Part shown: one piece after another, positions 1 to 11,829 of the stretch | Layout of the letters: the number at the start of each line of letters is the position of its first letter | Numbering within the stretch: position 1 is the first letter of the stretch | DNA from: Macquaria australasica | Lineage: Eukaryota > Chordata > Actinopteri > Centrarchiformes > Percichthyidae | DNA length: 64,000 bases | Assembly (NCBI GenBank): GCA_005408345.1 | Contig: SEMN01000327.1 | Location: 62,001 to 126,000 of the forward strand | Direction: 5' to 3' | Made by a program: the position numbers and the translations under genes | Notes under the pieces: generated by a model | The model's input: only the letters and a program-made list of their open reading frames with translations | Told to the model about the DNA's origin: nothing | Databases searched by the model: none

Positions 1-30
1 TCATAGGCCATGCAGGCTTTACTCAATCAC

Positions 31-544
31 AGCACTGTCACGAACTTTGACACAGAACTGGAGAACTCAAATGCACGACTCATCAGAGTATGGTGTATCC
101 AAAATCTTTTACTGAAGTAAAATATAACAAAAAACGCTCACGAGGAGGATATACAAAGTGCAAAACAAAACGCTCACAAGGAGGATATACAAAGTGCAAA
201 ACAAAACTCTCACAAGGAGGATCAAAAGATAACAAACTGTAGAAAATCCTGATGCATGGGAAATCACTGGTACGCTTGGCTCAAATATTTTTACGGACGA
301 AAACAAGACGAACTGGCACAGGACAAAGGAAGACAAGGACTATTTATACATGAGGTAGGGGGAAACAGGTGAGACCAATCAGGGGCGGGGTAGACAATCA
401 CAACGGCGGGAAAATCACACAAAGGGAGGAAGTCAGGGTCTGAAACGAGAGGGAAAGATGAGTACAAAATAAAACAGGAAGTGCAAGACGAGACTAGACA
501 TGAGTGACTACAACTTAACATATCCGACGAGACACAACAAGCAC
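31..544 (-). mobile_element. Solo LTR, Ty3/gypsy-like, with 5-bp target-site duplication
   Basis: The element proper runs from 36 to 539 (504 bp). On the plus strand it begins TGTCACG and ends CACAACA, so read on the minus strand it has the TG...CA ends of an LTR. It is flanked by the perfect 5-bp direct repeat AGCAC at 31-35 and 540-544, the duplication size expected of Ty3/gypsy integrases. No internal gag or pol coding follows on either side, so it is a solo LTR left by recombination between the two LTRs of a provirus-like insertion. On the minus strand it shares the motif GCCAGTTCGTCTTGT with the plus-strand LTR at 37,572-38,000, so the two belong to related families. A 36-bp tandem repeat lies inside. 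The structural call is strong; the superfamily rests on TSD length and general LTR form, without any pol sequence. Confidence 0.8.
135..222. repeat. 36-bp tandem repeat inside the LTR (about 2.4 units)
   Basis: Units lie at 135-170 and 171-206, with a partial third from 207 to 222. The first two differ at a single position (CGCTCACG versus CGCTCACA); the third has CTCTCACA. Each unit carries the core GAGGAT. In the minus-strand sense of the LTR this is a repeated T-rich block upstream of the 3' end. It is an internal minisatellite of the element, probably made by replication slippage. Confidence 0.85.
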
Positions 545-3500
545 GGCACTAAATGAGAAATGACATGTGGCTGCGTTGATGCATGAGTAAGTCTGTAGAG
601 GAAATGGAAAGAAAGTACGATATAAAGTTAACGAAGCGGAAAAAGAAGAGGAACCTTGTGACTCTCAGCAGTGTTTCTATGCTGGTACCTCTGCTCACAC
701 TGTAGGAAGTCTATTTTCACAAGACATTTCACCTATGTGTCAGGGGTTTTATTTTTTATTTTTTCTTCTCTCAAAGAGGGCTGCTGGACTGCACACAGAA
801 ATACGCCTCTGGTGTGAACAGCCCTTCTGCAACTCATGCATGTAACTTCCACTACACGTCCGCTCTACTCCTGGTGTGAACTACTGTCGCAGTGTCAGGG
901 AGCTTTTACTTGCAACCGCTGTTCCTCTAGGCTGATGATGCTGTTTGTCTGTGTTGGCCATATGTTCTCATAATTTTTGTGTCTATTATCCCTGCCACAG
1001 TAAATCATTCTGGAATTTTCACGGCCGACGCAGCAGCAAATCAGGCCCTGACTATCCAGCCTCTTTGAAACTGTTAGTTCCCTCGTGTTGCTTTAGAAAC
1101 TCATATATGAAAGTGGTGATTGTCAGGCCTCTTTTAAAGCTAAATGGCATTCAGCGTATTTGATATAACTCACATGAATTATTGCTTTTGTGATTCACTT
1201 CAAAGCTCCTTTCATGTGGTGTTTCTCAGATTTTATCCACCCTTTATATCCATCCCACTGGGGCGGGAGATTGGGTTTCTTCATGGAGATGATATTGAAT
1301 GTGTGCAATGGAATCAATTCACATGTTTTTATTTCCTCTATAACCTTTTCCTTTGGCAACAAGTTTCAGAAAAACAGCTGGTGACATACATGTTCCCAAG
1401 TGTGTGTATATACATGTGTTATTGAAAGGAAAGCATCATAATTAGTCTTCCTTTATCACAGGACTATCACAGCTATAACTTACATATACATACATTTACA
1501 TACATATAACTACAACACGCCTCCTCACAGAGGCCCTCTTTGTTTTCTGAGTCTGAGCTTCACTGTTCTTTGCTTTAATCTTGGCATCATTTAATTATAA
1601 AACAATCTGATGAATTAAAACAAAATCAGACAAAGATAGTCTAAGATAGATTTGTAATTTAATATCCTATGTTCCTCTACAGCAGCAGAAAGTGAAAATG
1701 TTAGGTAAAATGAGCATCCCTCTCCCTTCTCTTCATTACTTCTGTGAATTTGCCTTTGAAAATGCTGTAAAGGGAAAAGGTTAAAAAACAGGGTGCAAAC
1801 GTGGAACAGGTGCCTGATGTGAAACAGTGAGGACACTCATCCATTTAATTAGTTAATCCTTTCATTAATATACTGTAAAGAATTATCATATTTGTGTTTG
1901 TTGTGGTAGAATGTGTGAAACATTAATACTATTATAGGTGGTATATTGAGGTGATAAAAAATAAATATTTTCCTCTCTTATCCTGATATTTAGTCCAAGT
2001 TTGAGAATTAAGTTGTTCCTGAAATTGTGGCTAGAAACATTTTAACGGCAGTGTCAAAAAGTAGATGCAAGCTGCAAGGTGTCAAACATAATTTTATATT
2101 AAGTCTGTTCGTTATCTAATCAATAAGAGAAACAAAAGCGGTGTTATTGTGAATTAAACAAGGGCTCTAAATCTTTTATAGAACTCCCACTATCTTCCAG
2201 CATGATACAATACTACTGTATTAAGTAAAACTTCCTTAACCCTGATGAGGCACTCAATCTATTTATTGTCATTTTTAGTGACAAACACACACTCACAAGC
2301 AAACACACACACACACCAAAGAACTCGAAGCCTAAAATGCCAAAGCTGAAAATAATTTGTAATGTATTTCTTTCTTACTTAAATTATTGAATAATTAGTA
2401 AATAACATTTTTTCCCCTCAAGCATCCATTTATATTCATTCAGATACATCAAGATGAATGATGGCACTGTTGAATCACCTCTATTTGTTGTAAAGAATTC
2501 TTTATTGTAATGACGTGTTTCCAAACCACCAGAGGTCCCCCCACTCTCATTGTTACCATTATAAGATGCATCTAACACATTTTATTTGACATTTGGCTCT
2601 ACCTATTGCTTTTCTTACTGTCAATGGCTACCCTTCTCTTAGCAGGTCCTCTGTAGAGCTGACCTTCAGTCCAAGTGATGTTACACAGGTATTCTGACAC
2701 ATCAATCAAGGAGACATTACAAGCATGTGTCCTTGAAGATGTCAACACTGAACAGATGTTAAAATCAGTCATATGTTCAGAGAAGGAGAACAGAGGTGTA
2801 GTGTTTGTCCAGACATCTAGTTCTGCTCTTTTAACTCACTGACTCATTTCAGTGGTTTAATTCTACTCTATGTCTTACAGTAAAACCACAACAGTTATTG
2901 ATTTGGTTAATCATTAGGCTCCTGCTGGATTGTGTCAGTCCAAAGGGATTATAACTCGAAGCCCAATGAATTAATTCACACATTCAATCTTAATAGACTC
3001 TTAATTTTATTATATCTGCTGACACCGTATCCTCTGGTTGGTAGATATCATCATTGTGCTCCCTATCGCCCTCTTATCTCACATGTTCTCTCAAGCCCAA
3101 ACTCAATCACAGGGATACTGTGCTGCCTGGATATCTGGGTTCACAGCCTCAGAGTGACCTCTGCACGGCTCGGTCAGACTCAGAGTGATGCATGCTAACC
3201 CTGACCTCAACCAGACACCGGAGTGGCAGCAGTATTACGGACGGACTCCTTCATCCTACATCCTTGAAGAGTAGTTAGCAGCCATTTTCTGCCCACAACC
3301 TCTCCAAAATGTTCACAGGGTGAAGAATGATTTTAACAATACCTCTCGTCACCCACAAGCCCCCACCACCACTGCTCACTGTGAAACAAGAAGCCTGTCA
3401 AGTGCACGGCTTGTGAACATAAAGAAGTTTTAAATAAAAATAATTTTAATTAGAAATCATAGTTATTGCACCATGGTTGTTTCTAGTTAGACAGTGGCTA

Positions 3501-3589
3501 TACTATATGGACACTACTCGTGCATGTGCATGTCTGTACTTGGGTGTGAGTATAAAAGCTCATGCAGATGCACATGTGTACGTATCCTT
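545..3589. other. Non-coding, AT-rich intergenic DNA
   Basis: Only short chance reading frames (under 100 codons) are present, with no recognisable protein motif. The stretch contains a short CA run near 2,283-2,315 and a low-complexity TACATA-type run near 1,483-1,508. I see no RNA gene and no transposon ends I could pair. Confidence 0.6.
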
Positions 3590-3790
3590 GTGTGTGCTTT
3601 CAAGGCCAGCGGCCCTAAACGAGCTCCTGGTCGGGCACTTCTGTCCGAAGAGGCCAATTGAAATTACTGCGGCTCATTTATCAGGAAAATGTGTCCCTCT
3701 GGGGGTCATCCTCTGACTGAGGGGGAGGCCAATTGCTCTGTTTCTGTGTAGAAGTGGCCCGCACTTGAATAGCAAGTGTGATGCCCTGCA
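3590..3790. promoter_or_regulatory. Candidate conserved non-coding element (repeat-free, CCAAT-like pair)
   Basis: A repeat-free block of balanced composition stands out from the AT-rich surroundings. The 10-mer AGGCCAATTG occurs twice, at 3651-3660 and 3726-3735, about 75 bp apart, each containing a CCAAT core. It has no convincing coding frame or transposon ends. LRRC4-family genes sit in gene deserts dense in conserved enhancers, which makes a regulatory role plausible, but conservation itself is not visible here. Confidence 0.3.
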
Positions 3791-6700
3791 GTAATGATAC
3801 ACCGTCCTCATCGTGCACTGGTGACACACCACTCTCTCTAGCAGATACTGGAAGGTTGACTCACAAGTAAAGCATCATCGCCAACAATGGCCTCATTCAA
3901 AAATAGAGAAACATTCGTCATTGTGAACAGCAAGATGCTATATGTTTGCGTAAAGAAGCACTGAGGGAACTTGTGGAGACAGAAACTAACAGGTAACCCT
4001 TATGACGTGACAAAAAGTTGTTACTCACAACCTAAAGTTAACCCATACACTGGAAAAAGTGCGAACATCAAAGCACTTTCAGTTTAGTTTCAGTCTTCAG
4101 TATTTCCGTGAATTATTTGCAGGTCATGCATGTTAGATCAGGGCTCAAAACTCAAAAGTTCCCCTCCAGTCAAAAATGAGTTTTGCTTATTGTTAATTCA
4201 CTTGGATGTTTGAAGCCAATTGTGGTTCAGTATGCACTTTACACAAGTGTAATGAAACCTCCAGTGCACATAAACTGAGCATGGACTTTTCCATGGGAGA
4301 CATCTTGTATCTAGTGATTTAACTGTGGAAATAAACATATACAGTATGTATTCATAGACTGTGGATTTTTCATTGAAGGAGAAGGAGTAGATGTAATTTT
4401 AAGAATTTATAATGAGGTAATTGAAGTTTTTTGTGGGATTAAAGTGTTGCATAACATCATGCAGGCAGAAATATTTTCAGGTTGAGAACTATGCAAAAAG
4501 TTTGTTACTGGCCAAATGAATCCCTACTACCATTTGTGTCCAAATGATTTATGGATTTGTGTTGTCAACCCCCAAGAACCAAATAAGTTGAAATTAACAC
4601 AGTCCAATAAACAGTTGGATAAACCTACCAGTCTGTATAAAATTAGCTTATTGTCTGAGTACAGTGATAATTAAAAGTAAGCCCCCCACCACCCACACAC
4701 ACACATTTCTTGTCTATATCTACACAGTAATAAAGACATGAAATAAAGGCAAATGCCTCCTAAACATATTTTAAAAAGTGTTCCTTCATTTAAGTCCTGT
4801 TGTCACATGCTGATTTATAACTATTTCTGAAGGCTGTTTCTGAATGCCAGCTCATGTGCTTTTGCAGTAAGAAGGGGACTGTGAGGTGATAGTGTTAAAT
4901 ATGTACATAAAAGCATTTACAGGCAGACTAGCTGAGAGAGAAAGCTAACTTATAGCTGAGGTTACAACAGCTCATTAGAGGAGCTTGCATCTTGCTCTTC
5001 TAATGGCCCCTTCATTGTATACATTTCCAATTAGGACTGGATGTTGATGTTAATCAACAACTGGCAACATCTGGCAAAAACCTCTCCTGCTCCTTCCATG
5101 GTCACACAAAACTCAAACTGTGAATTGAGAGGATGAAGCAAATAACAGGAAATACAGCACCTGGATCATGGAACCTCAGAGGTACACTTAGATATACAAA
5201 GTGTGTATACTGGATGTATGTTATTGGAGGACCAATGAGTTTATTAAGAAACAGGAGAAAACACACACACACACTTGGGATTAAAATAATTCATTAGTGA
5301 GCATATAATTGAAATCACACAATCTACCCTAGAGAAATGATTCCCTACCAAATTGGGCTTTAGTGATATTTACTGAATATTTATTTTTATTCTATGTAAC
5401 CTTTGTCATTTCTTTTTATTATGTCATATCAACTTGTTTATTGAGTAGTAGTAGTATTGAGTTTGTCTCTACCCTTTTACCTTCAGATCACAATGTACTC
5501 TTCATATACCCCTTTTCCCCAGTAATGTTTAAATATACCTATTTTTATCTGAAAATGTTTGATCAGCTGATTTATAAAGATGATAAAGCAAAAAGGATAC
5601 CCTTCTAAATGGGGGCTTCATTTGTACTGTAACTTCCAAACACATTTTCATGCAGGGATTGCTGGTTAAATTACTGTTTGCCCGATGAATCAAATTCATT
5701 TCACCATCTTGTTATGGATGAGACAGACAAGCTGTGAGTGGAAGGATGTCAGGCTGTGGGCAGGGGAGCAGCTGTCAGTTTGTCTCACTTGGCTAGTTAG
5801 CACCAATTCAAAGTACTCTGCTTGTCTGTTTCACTTGGCTGGTTAAAACAAAAGACACTGAAAAAGAGCTACAGTATGACCATCTTCAGTTTTTTCTCTC
5901 AACATTCCTGAACACTTTATATTGTGATGGCTTAAAATCGGTGCATTGATCTGTATTTTCATTGATTCAACTGTGAAAGAGTCAGTTAATAGCCAGATAC
6001 AAACTGGACAGTGCAAAAAGAGAGAAAAAAAGAGAACGATTCAAAACTGGTAGATAAACAGCTTAGTTACACACTGGTCCTGTGGTCAAACAGCTTCCGC
6101 ATGCAGGAAACAATAGTCATGAATGGCCCTAAAAGGTTCAGATATTGCTGTTAATGAACTTAAAAGTCAAATTTGAAAGAAGTTGGCACCTTATCGTATT
6201 TTAGTTGTATCAGAAATTCAACTTTTTGAATGAGTTCTGAATTTAGCGAGAAATTATACATGACTTTTTTTGTAGCTGTACTATATACAAGCTATACTGT
6301 ACACTGTATAGCCTAAAACAAAGAGATGTGGAAAAGACAAGTATATCTCTTCTGTGACTCTGAATGCCAGTATCAAATATGCAGTTCTTTGTTGGACACT
6401 CAAAGCTGACCAAAATAACAGTTGCATTAGTCTGGCTAATTGGTGCATATTCAGTGATCATCTACAGATAATATACAGCTTGCTAAGCAAGCTTGCTGAT
6501 GTGTTTATGCGTGTAGGTGGTTAGTGCTATGTGAGTGAGATCAAGAGGTTATCTGCAGAAGAAACACTTACTTAATTATTAATAGTTTGTGTGTATGTGG
6601 AAGGAGCTTAACATATGCATTTGTGAGAAGGACTTGTGCTAGCCTAATGCCTATTGCTTTCCATTGTGTATTAATTACTGAAATCCACCTAAAGAAATAT

Positions 6701-7425
6701 AATAATAATAATACTGTATGTTGTTGATAAAGGGCTGCAGGAGGTAATTGAAATAAATTAGTTTAGTACAACTGGTCAGTATGCTGCAAGCTTAAAATTA
6801 ACTCATTATGAAGTATTATAGAGACAAATAAATAAATGAAAGTCCAATAAAAGAAATGGACTATTCTAAATATAGACAGATAAATAAATAAAGAAATACA
6901 AGTCTCGTTAATTAGCCTCACAGAAGTAATATGTCTTACCGTTTTAGCTGTTGTCAGTGAAGACAACCAATCAGTGACATTTATGCATAATTGTGATATT
7001 TTCAATTAGAAGGCTGAGAAAATGTGTCATCTAGAAGACAAAGAAATAAATTTAAAAAATGATTTAATTACAAACAAAGCAGTTGAGTCATACTGAGTGA
7101 CACACTTTGTTTCAGCTTCAAAATATTAACACAACTGTCCCTGACACTGGCTCAAGGGGAGGATGTTGTGTCCTGTCTTTACCCCAGTGAAATCTTAATA
7201 TACTGGTGACAAAACAAAACAGTGACAAAACACTGTATGCAAAATATGACTACATGGCAAAAATATCACCATATAGGAGAGAAGGAAAAAGAGAGGAAGG
7301 CTTGTGATGCATGTGGTGGGTCTCCCTCCCACACTGGAATCCATAAAGGATTCTGGTTTCTATTTGAAGCTGTTGCAAGATTGCTGGCATTATCAAGAAG
7401 TGACCTGATTTGATTTATATCTCAT

Positions 7426-7466
<41 letters not shown>

Positions 7467-9114
7467 CAGCATACATGCCGACCTTCCTCTTTCATACACA
7501 TCTCTCACTCTAAAATCTCTCATCATCCTTCCACCTCCACGCCATGCAGTGTGAATGACAAAGCTTCTGTCAGTCACTTTTTACTAAAGCATTAACTGAG
7601 TGAAGAAAGCCTCAAGCGAGTCCCCTCTCACACTCCCCACCTTTCCAATGAAGCCATGAATGTGTTTGTAAAGACCGAAGACAGGAAATGTTTGTTGACC
7701 ATGGAAAGAGAGATAAGGAAAATCACTCGGTGCTTTTTGCCATGCAATGGCGTCACCAGACCTATTTTAGGGGGCTTTAGCCCCACTAGAATTTCTTGTA
7801 GCTGTGCTAAATAATTCATTCTGCCTTTTCTGGCTAATTTATAATGCAAAAATATGATACAGACTCCAGAATTACTGTACTCATGAAAAGGGCTGGGAGT
7901 AGGACCCAGTGGAAACTGCACAATGTGTGTATTGGTGAAACCAGCTACAGGATTCTAGCCGTGCATTCAGCCACAAAAAATAAAAAGAATGGTATGATGA
8001 AACATCTGACTTATACATCTAAATCTCTATCTAAAATACATTTGAAATACAAATAGTATATAGATACACATGATTAGCTGAATGGCCACTTGTGAAATCA
8101 TGGTAAGCTATTAGGGTCAGTGCTTTAGGTGATTAGGTTCTTTCTAATGCAGATAATCGACATAAGACTGACTGCTTCTATACAAACAAACATTGTGAAA
8201 TATTGTGAAAAAATGAATCTGTATTGCTCCCAGCTATCTGTAGATGGGTAGGCTAGATTTAAAAAAGTGTCGAAATCATTGTTTCTGAGAAAAATGGCAC
8301 TATAATTCTATTTATTGATTAATTCTCTAAACTAAAAGTATTGATATTTCTCAGTGGTTTGTGTGAATTTAACACAGATGATTTACAGAATATAAAAAGT
8401 GATGGCCTCGTTGCTCAGGGTAGATGTTGTTGTGCGGTCATTGTACTGAGTGTGTACAGTATGTTCTCTGGATGAGAATGAGAGCTGAGCAATATCAGCA
8501 TGACAGCTCTTGTATTTATGCAGTATGAATATTGATTTGTTGTGTCACACAAAAAGATGAGTCTGTTGTTTCTATGGCTGCCAAAGCTAATTCCCATTGG
8601 TTACCTTTAAGTGGTCTGATGGCAGATACTCAGGGAAGATTTGTGGGAAAAGGAGAGAAGAGCTGCTTGATGTAACTACACCCTGATGTAAGGAGTAATG
8701 TGGCATGCGTGATTCTATACAGGCACATTGGAAGTGCATTCTGTACAGTAATTGATTCATACCAGGCTACACTGTTACTGCATTATAAAATGCACTATGT
8801 TGTCAAAGATTTATGATTATACATTATAAGCTTGTGCAGCTGTTTGCCACTCTTTAAAACGCATCAAACAGATGACTACCTCACTATTCCTACTTAAATA
8901 AACTGCTGTTTGTATGCCATTGTATTATTTACCAAAAATAAGGTTTACTTTCTTTTGGATTTTGGCTTATCGGTGAGTTATAGTATTTTGTGACAACCTT
9001 ATACTCCATTATAAGGGAGTTTATAGGGGGTCAGTTAAACTATGAGTCTATGTGTCTCCATTTACAAGTTCATATTTAGCAACATAAAATTATTTCATAC
9101 ATACATTACTATTT
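3791..9114. other. Non-coding intergenic DNA with simple repeats
   Basis: No gene or RNA is recognised. Small features include a CA run near 5261-5275, (AAAT)n-like tracts around 6,826-6,895, and a (TC)n microsatellite at 7,429. At about 7,746 the sequence starts CAATGGCGTCACCAG, which resembles a hAT-type terminal inverted repeat, but I could not find a matching right end. The rest shows nothing I can annotate. Confidence 0.55.
7429..7464. repeat. (TC)18 microsatellite
   Basis: An uninterrupted TC dinucleotide tract of about 36 bp. It is followed directly by CACAG, so the tract happens to look like a splice acceptor; no exon evidence follows. Confidence 0.95.
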
Positions 9115-9350
9115 CTATTGATATTTATGCCGATGACACACCGGTATATCTTCTTGTTCAATCCAAAAGAAATTCTCAAGAAGCAGTTTTCTAGTATTTA
9201 AGTTGTTGAATTTGGCAATCTAGGCCTTCACTAATAAGAAGTCAGAGTAAGTTTTGGGAAACACTCAATTCAGAAATGTCCTAAATAATCATGTAGCATT
9301 TAGGAAATCTATGGTAGATCTAACTAAAAGAGCTTCCTGACTAATAGAAT
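9115..9350 (+). pseudogene. Decayed LINE reverse-transcriptase fragment (L2/Rex1-like)
   Basis: One frame reads IDIYADDTPVYLLVQS starting near 9117. The YADD box at 9126-9137 is the catalytic palm motif of reverse transcriptases, and the following T-x-(V/L)-Y-L is how L2 and Rex1/Babar-type LINEs continue (usual form YADDTQLYL). The frame closes at a TAG shortly after. A further stretch around 9,218-9,232 can be read as NLGLH, resembling the NLGV segment found downstream of YADD in these LINEs, in a shifted frame. The fragment is short, frameshifted and stop-containing, hence long dead. The RT identity is fairly sure; the clade is a guess. Confidence 0.5.
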
Positions 9351-10120
9351 GTATATGGATCATATGAATTCACATTATGGCATATTTTGATGTGACATGT
9401 GTAAGATGTGCTTTTTTGTCATCTATGCTGCTAAACAGCTGTACGTAGTCACGTACAGAGTTTCTTTGGATGGTTGGCTTCAGTGTGAATTGTTTTCGTT
9501 TCATAAACCAGAAATGAATTCAGAAATGTTGCAGATCTTGCTCTTCAATTGTCTGCAGTCCTTCTAATCTGGGTCAAGCTTTAGTACTGTCTACCAGACA
9601 AAGAGACAGCTGGCAGTTCATAATCTGTTAGGACAAAAGTTTGAAAATGCATTCTTTTCTTAATCTCATTTTCCTTATCTCTTTTCATCTAATTCCTTCA
9701 CCGCATGTAAATCCAATTTTGCTGCTTTTATTGTCAGTGTGAGGACGCATTGTTTTGCTTTGTAAATCAACTTCATCTTTTCTGCTGCCATAATTTGGAT
9801 TCTGTTCTGCTGATTCATTGTTTATCTCTTTTCAAGGTTTGATCTCTTGAAAAGGAAGATGAGTAAATAGTGGAATAAGATACAGGGATTCCTTATCCGA
9901 GGAATAGTTCTTCACAAATCCAAACTGTGCAGCATATTTTCTAGTTGGTCATATTATTGATGGAATTTCACCTTGAAAAACAAATTGTACTTGTCTGAAT
10001 AATAAGTGAGTGCCATAAATATTCCTGGAAATTTTCACTTTTATTATAACTCTCTTCTGACAGGGTCAGTAGAACATGCAAGCAGAAGCCTCATATTGTT
10101 CCCTGGATTGTACCATAGTC
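9351..10120. other. Non-coding intergenic DNA
   Basis: No protein-like frame, RNA gene or bounded repeat was seen. Composition is AT-rich and unremarkable. Confidence 0.5.
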
Positions 10121-10420
10121 AATTGTTTAGTGCAAGGCTTTAATTCCTAACAAATTAAAGCCGCCATAATGGAATGTGATTTTGAGCCTGGTGTGTGATC
10201 CCTGTCACATTTGCCTGGTCCCCTGCATGAAAACACATTCTTTCTCCACCCTCAGGCTTTTGCTGCTTGGAATTTGAATTTTGTAATTGAAGAATTAATG
10301 GAGTCAGTAATCAAGCAATTAATCAGTAGTTACAGTAATAGCCTGCTCGTTCTTAAGTGAAGAGCTTTCTGTTGCAGATTATGCTGTGTGTTGAACATAC
10401 TGTATAGAAGCAGAAAATAC
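10121..10420. promoter_or_regulatory. Candidate conserved non-coding element upstream of lrrc4c
   Basis: A repeat-free block about 1.5 kb upstream of the coding exon. It is rich in homeodomain-type ATTA/TAAT cores (for example GAATTAATGG, GCAATTAATC, TGTAATTGAAG between about 10,280 and 10,330) set in non-repetitive sequence. Such clustering is typical of developmental enhancers in teleosts. No coding frame or transposon ends were seen. The regulatory role is inferred from composition and position only. Confidence 0.3.
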
Positions 10421-11016
10421 TGTAATCCCACAACAGCGTTTATGTAGCTGATTTATTCTCTTCTGTTCAGGAATCAGCTGTCATGCTAATGCTGTTACAC
10501 TTTTTGAGCGTGTGTGCGTCAACACATTTTAATAGTCTTCATTTGCAGTATTTGCCAGATCGACGCTGAAAAGAAAAAGTGTTCTGGTCTATTTACAGCA
10601 ACCCTTATCCTTTTTTAAATGTCATACACCATTTTCAGATTTTATAATTTTGTTCATTTGTGTTCTGAACTCACAGTGTCAGTGACAATTGACTCAATGA
10701 CAATAAATAACTGTTTGTTTTTGATTACCTTATATAAATATGACAGCTGTTTCACTTTATTTATCAAACACATCCCAAGAGAACCCTTGTCTCCTGGAGC
10801 TCATATGATTACTCTGTTTATAGATTAAAACTTATTAGTGTGACAGTCAGAGTTCTCTTCATGACAAATTTTGAGATTTACTGTAGCTATTTGTAGCTCA
10901 CCAACACATACGGCAGTGTTTATCACTGTCATTTCACTGCAGGTTGTAACTCTAGTTCTTTCTGTGTGAAGTTCAAATTTTTTTTCTTCACGTTCACATT
11001 GATTTTCTGAACGTGC
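10421..11016. other. Non-coding DNA between candidate enhancer and SINE fragment
   Basis: No feature supported by sequence. Short frames here have no recognisable motif. The end of the segment may contain the degraded head of the SINE annotated next. Confidence 0.45.
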
Positions 11017-11150
11017 TCCAGTTTCCTCCCACATTCGAAAACATTCAGGTCAGGTAGATTAGAGATTCTATAAATGTTTCTCTGTATCTGTGTTAGCTCT
11101 GTGACTCACTTCCGACCTGCCCAGCGTGTTTCCCTGTCTTTCACTTAGAG
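11017..11150 (+). mobile_element. Diverged fish SINE fragment (3' half)
   Basis: The segment carries landmarks of a very common teleost tRNA-derived SINE in the right order: GTGCTCCAGTTTCCTCCCAC (11,014-11,033), a GGTCAGGT box, a TGTCTCTGTATCTGTGTTAG-like stretch, and a CGACCTGCCCAG...TGTTTCCCTG tail equivalent to the family's CGACCTGTCCAGGGTGT block. The tRNA-like head is not recognisable, so it is 5'-truncated or eroded. A second copy lies at 33,742-33,960 with a different part preserved. Family recognition is from general knowledge; the copy is strongly diverged. Confidence 0.6.
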
Positions 11151-11429
11151 AGGAGAAAAAAAGCTTTCTATGACAGTGATGAAAAATAATTATATGTAAG
11201 AATGAATTCTGACAACGTCCCATTTTGGCTTGCTTGTTTGACATCCCAGTCACATATGTGCCTTTGAGGAACTGTGATTTGTAATCAGACGCTTCCAGAT
11301 ATCTCGACTCGATTGAAGGACTGGTGGGTGGCGAGCTTCCTTATTATTTATGTCCCCCCAGTCTCAAATATAAATCACACAACACAGCAGTCATAGCTGC
11401 TTTTCTTCCCTCCCCTCCTCCACCTGCAG

Positions 11430-11546
11430 AGATACAACACAGAAGTCGGCGGCTTCATTGTGATTTTATTTTATGTGACTAAGATTGAGAGTGTGAGGAG
11501 GACAGTGCACCCAGAAACAGAAACGGATATAAGGCACAGCATCAAG
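11430..11546 (+). other. lrrc4c: Possible non-coding 5' UTR exon of lrrc4c
   Basis: A strong acceptor precedes this block: a long pyrimidine tract (TTTTCTTCCCTCCCCTCCTC) and then CACCTGCAG, with AG at 11,428-11,429. A usable but weak donor, AAG|GTTGCA, lies at 11,546/11,547. The 117-bp block contains ATG and stop codons, so it would be untranslated. Mammalian LRRC4C has several 5' UTR exons, so an exon shortly before the coding exon would be in keeping. The weak donor and the very short intron to 11,789 argue against it. Transcript data are needed. Confidence 0.25.
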
Positions 11547-11562
11547 GTTGCAAGCTTTTGTT

Positions 11563-11590
11563 GGGGGGGGGGTGTATGTATGTATGTGTG
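11563..11590. repeat. Poly-G run followed by TGTA repeats
   Basis: Ten consecutive G (11,563-11,572) run into TGTATGTATGTATGTGTG. This is a simple repeat within the putative last 5' UTR intron of lrrc4c. Confidence 0.85.
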
Positions 11591-11779
11591 ATTATTAGTG
11601 GCTGCAATGGATACACAAACCTAAAGAAAATCTTTCGGTGAAAACCTTCAAATTTTACTTTTGCTAAGTTTTGATAATTTTTTCAGAGTATTTCAGTGGT
11701 AATAATTGAGAATCTCAAACATGTATTACACCTGTGCATTCAGTAATATAATGTATCTCTTCTCTCCTCTGTCTTTCAT

Positions 11780-11789
11780 TTCATTCTAG
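11780..11789 (+). other. lrrc4c: Splice acceptor of the lrrc4c coding exon
   Basis: A pyrimidine-rich tract (TCTCTTCTCTCCTCTGTCTT, from 11,755) leads to TTCATTCTAG, with AG at 11,788-11,789, 51 bp upstream of the start codon. The exon would begin at 11,790 with TGAGCCCAAATCC. In vertebrates the whole LRRC4C protein is encoded by the final exon, preceded by untranslated exons, which fits an acceptor exactly here. The donor partner cannot be identified with confidence in this window. Confidence 0.65.
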
Positions 11790-11829
11790 TGAGCCCAAAT
11801 CCTCTTTCCAAAGAGTGGAAGACCAGTCA

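Noticed and set aside
7410..7595. Frame and acceptor-like site formed by the TC tract at 7,429
   Set aside because: The pyrimidine tract is a microsatellite and the downstream sequence shows no exon features.
7745..7990. hAT-like left end CAATGGCGTCACCAG
   Set aside because: No matching right end or target duplication could be found, so it was not annotated as an element.
8708..8745. Short hairpin around TACAGGCAC / AGTGCATTCTGTA considered as a microRNA
   Set aside because: The stem is about 16 bp with a very small loop, too short for a pre-miRNA.
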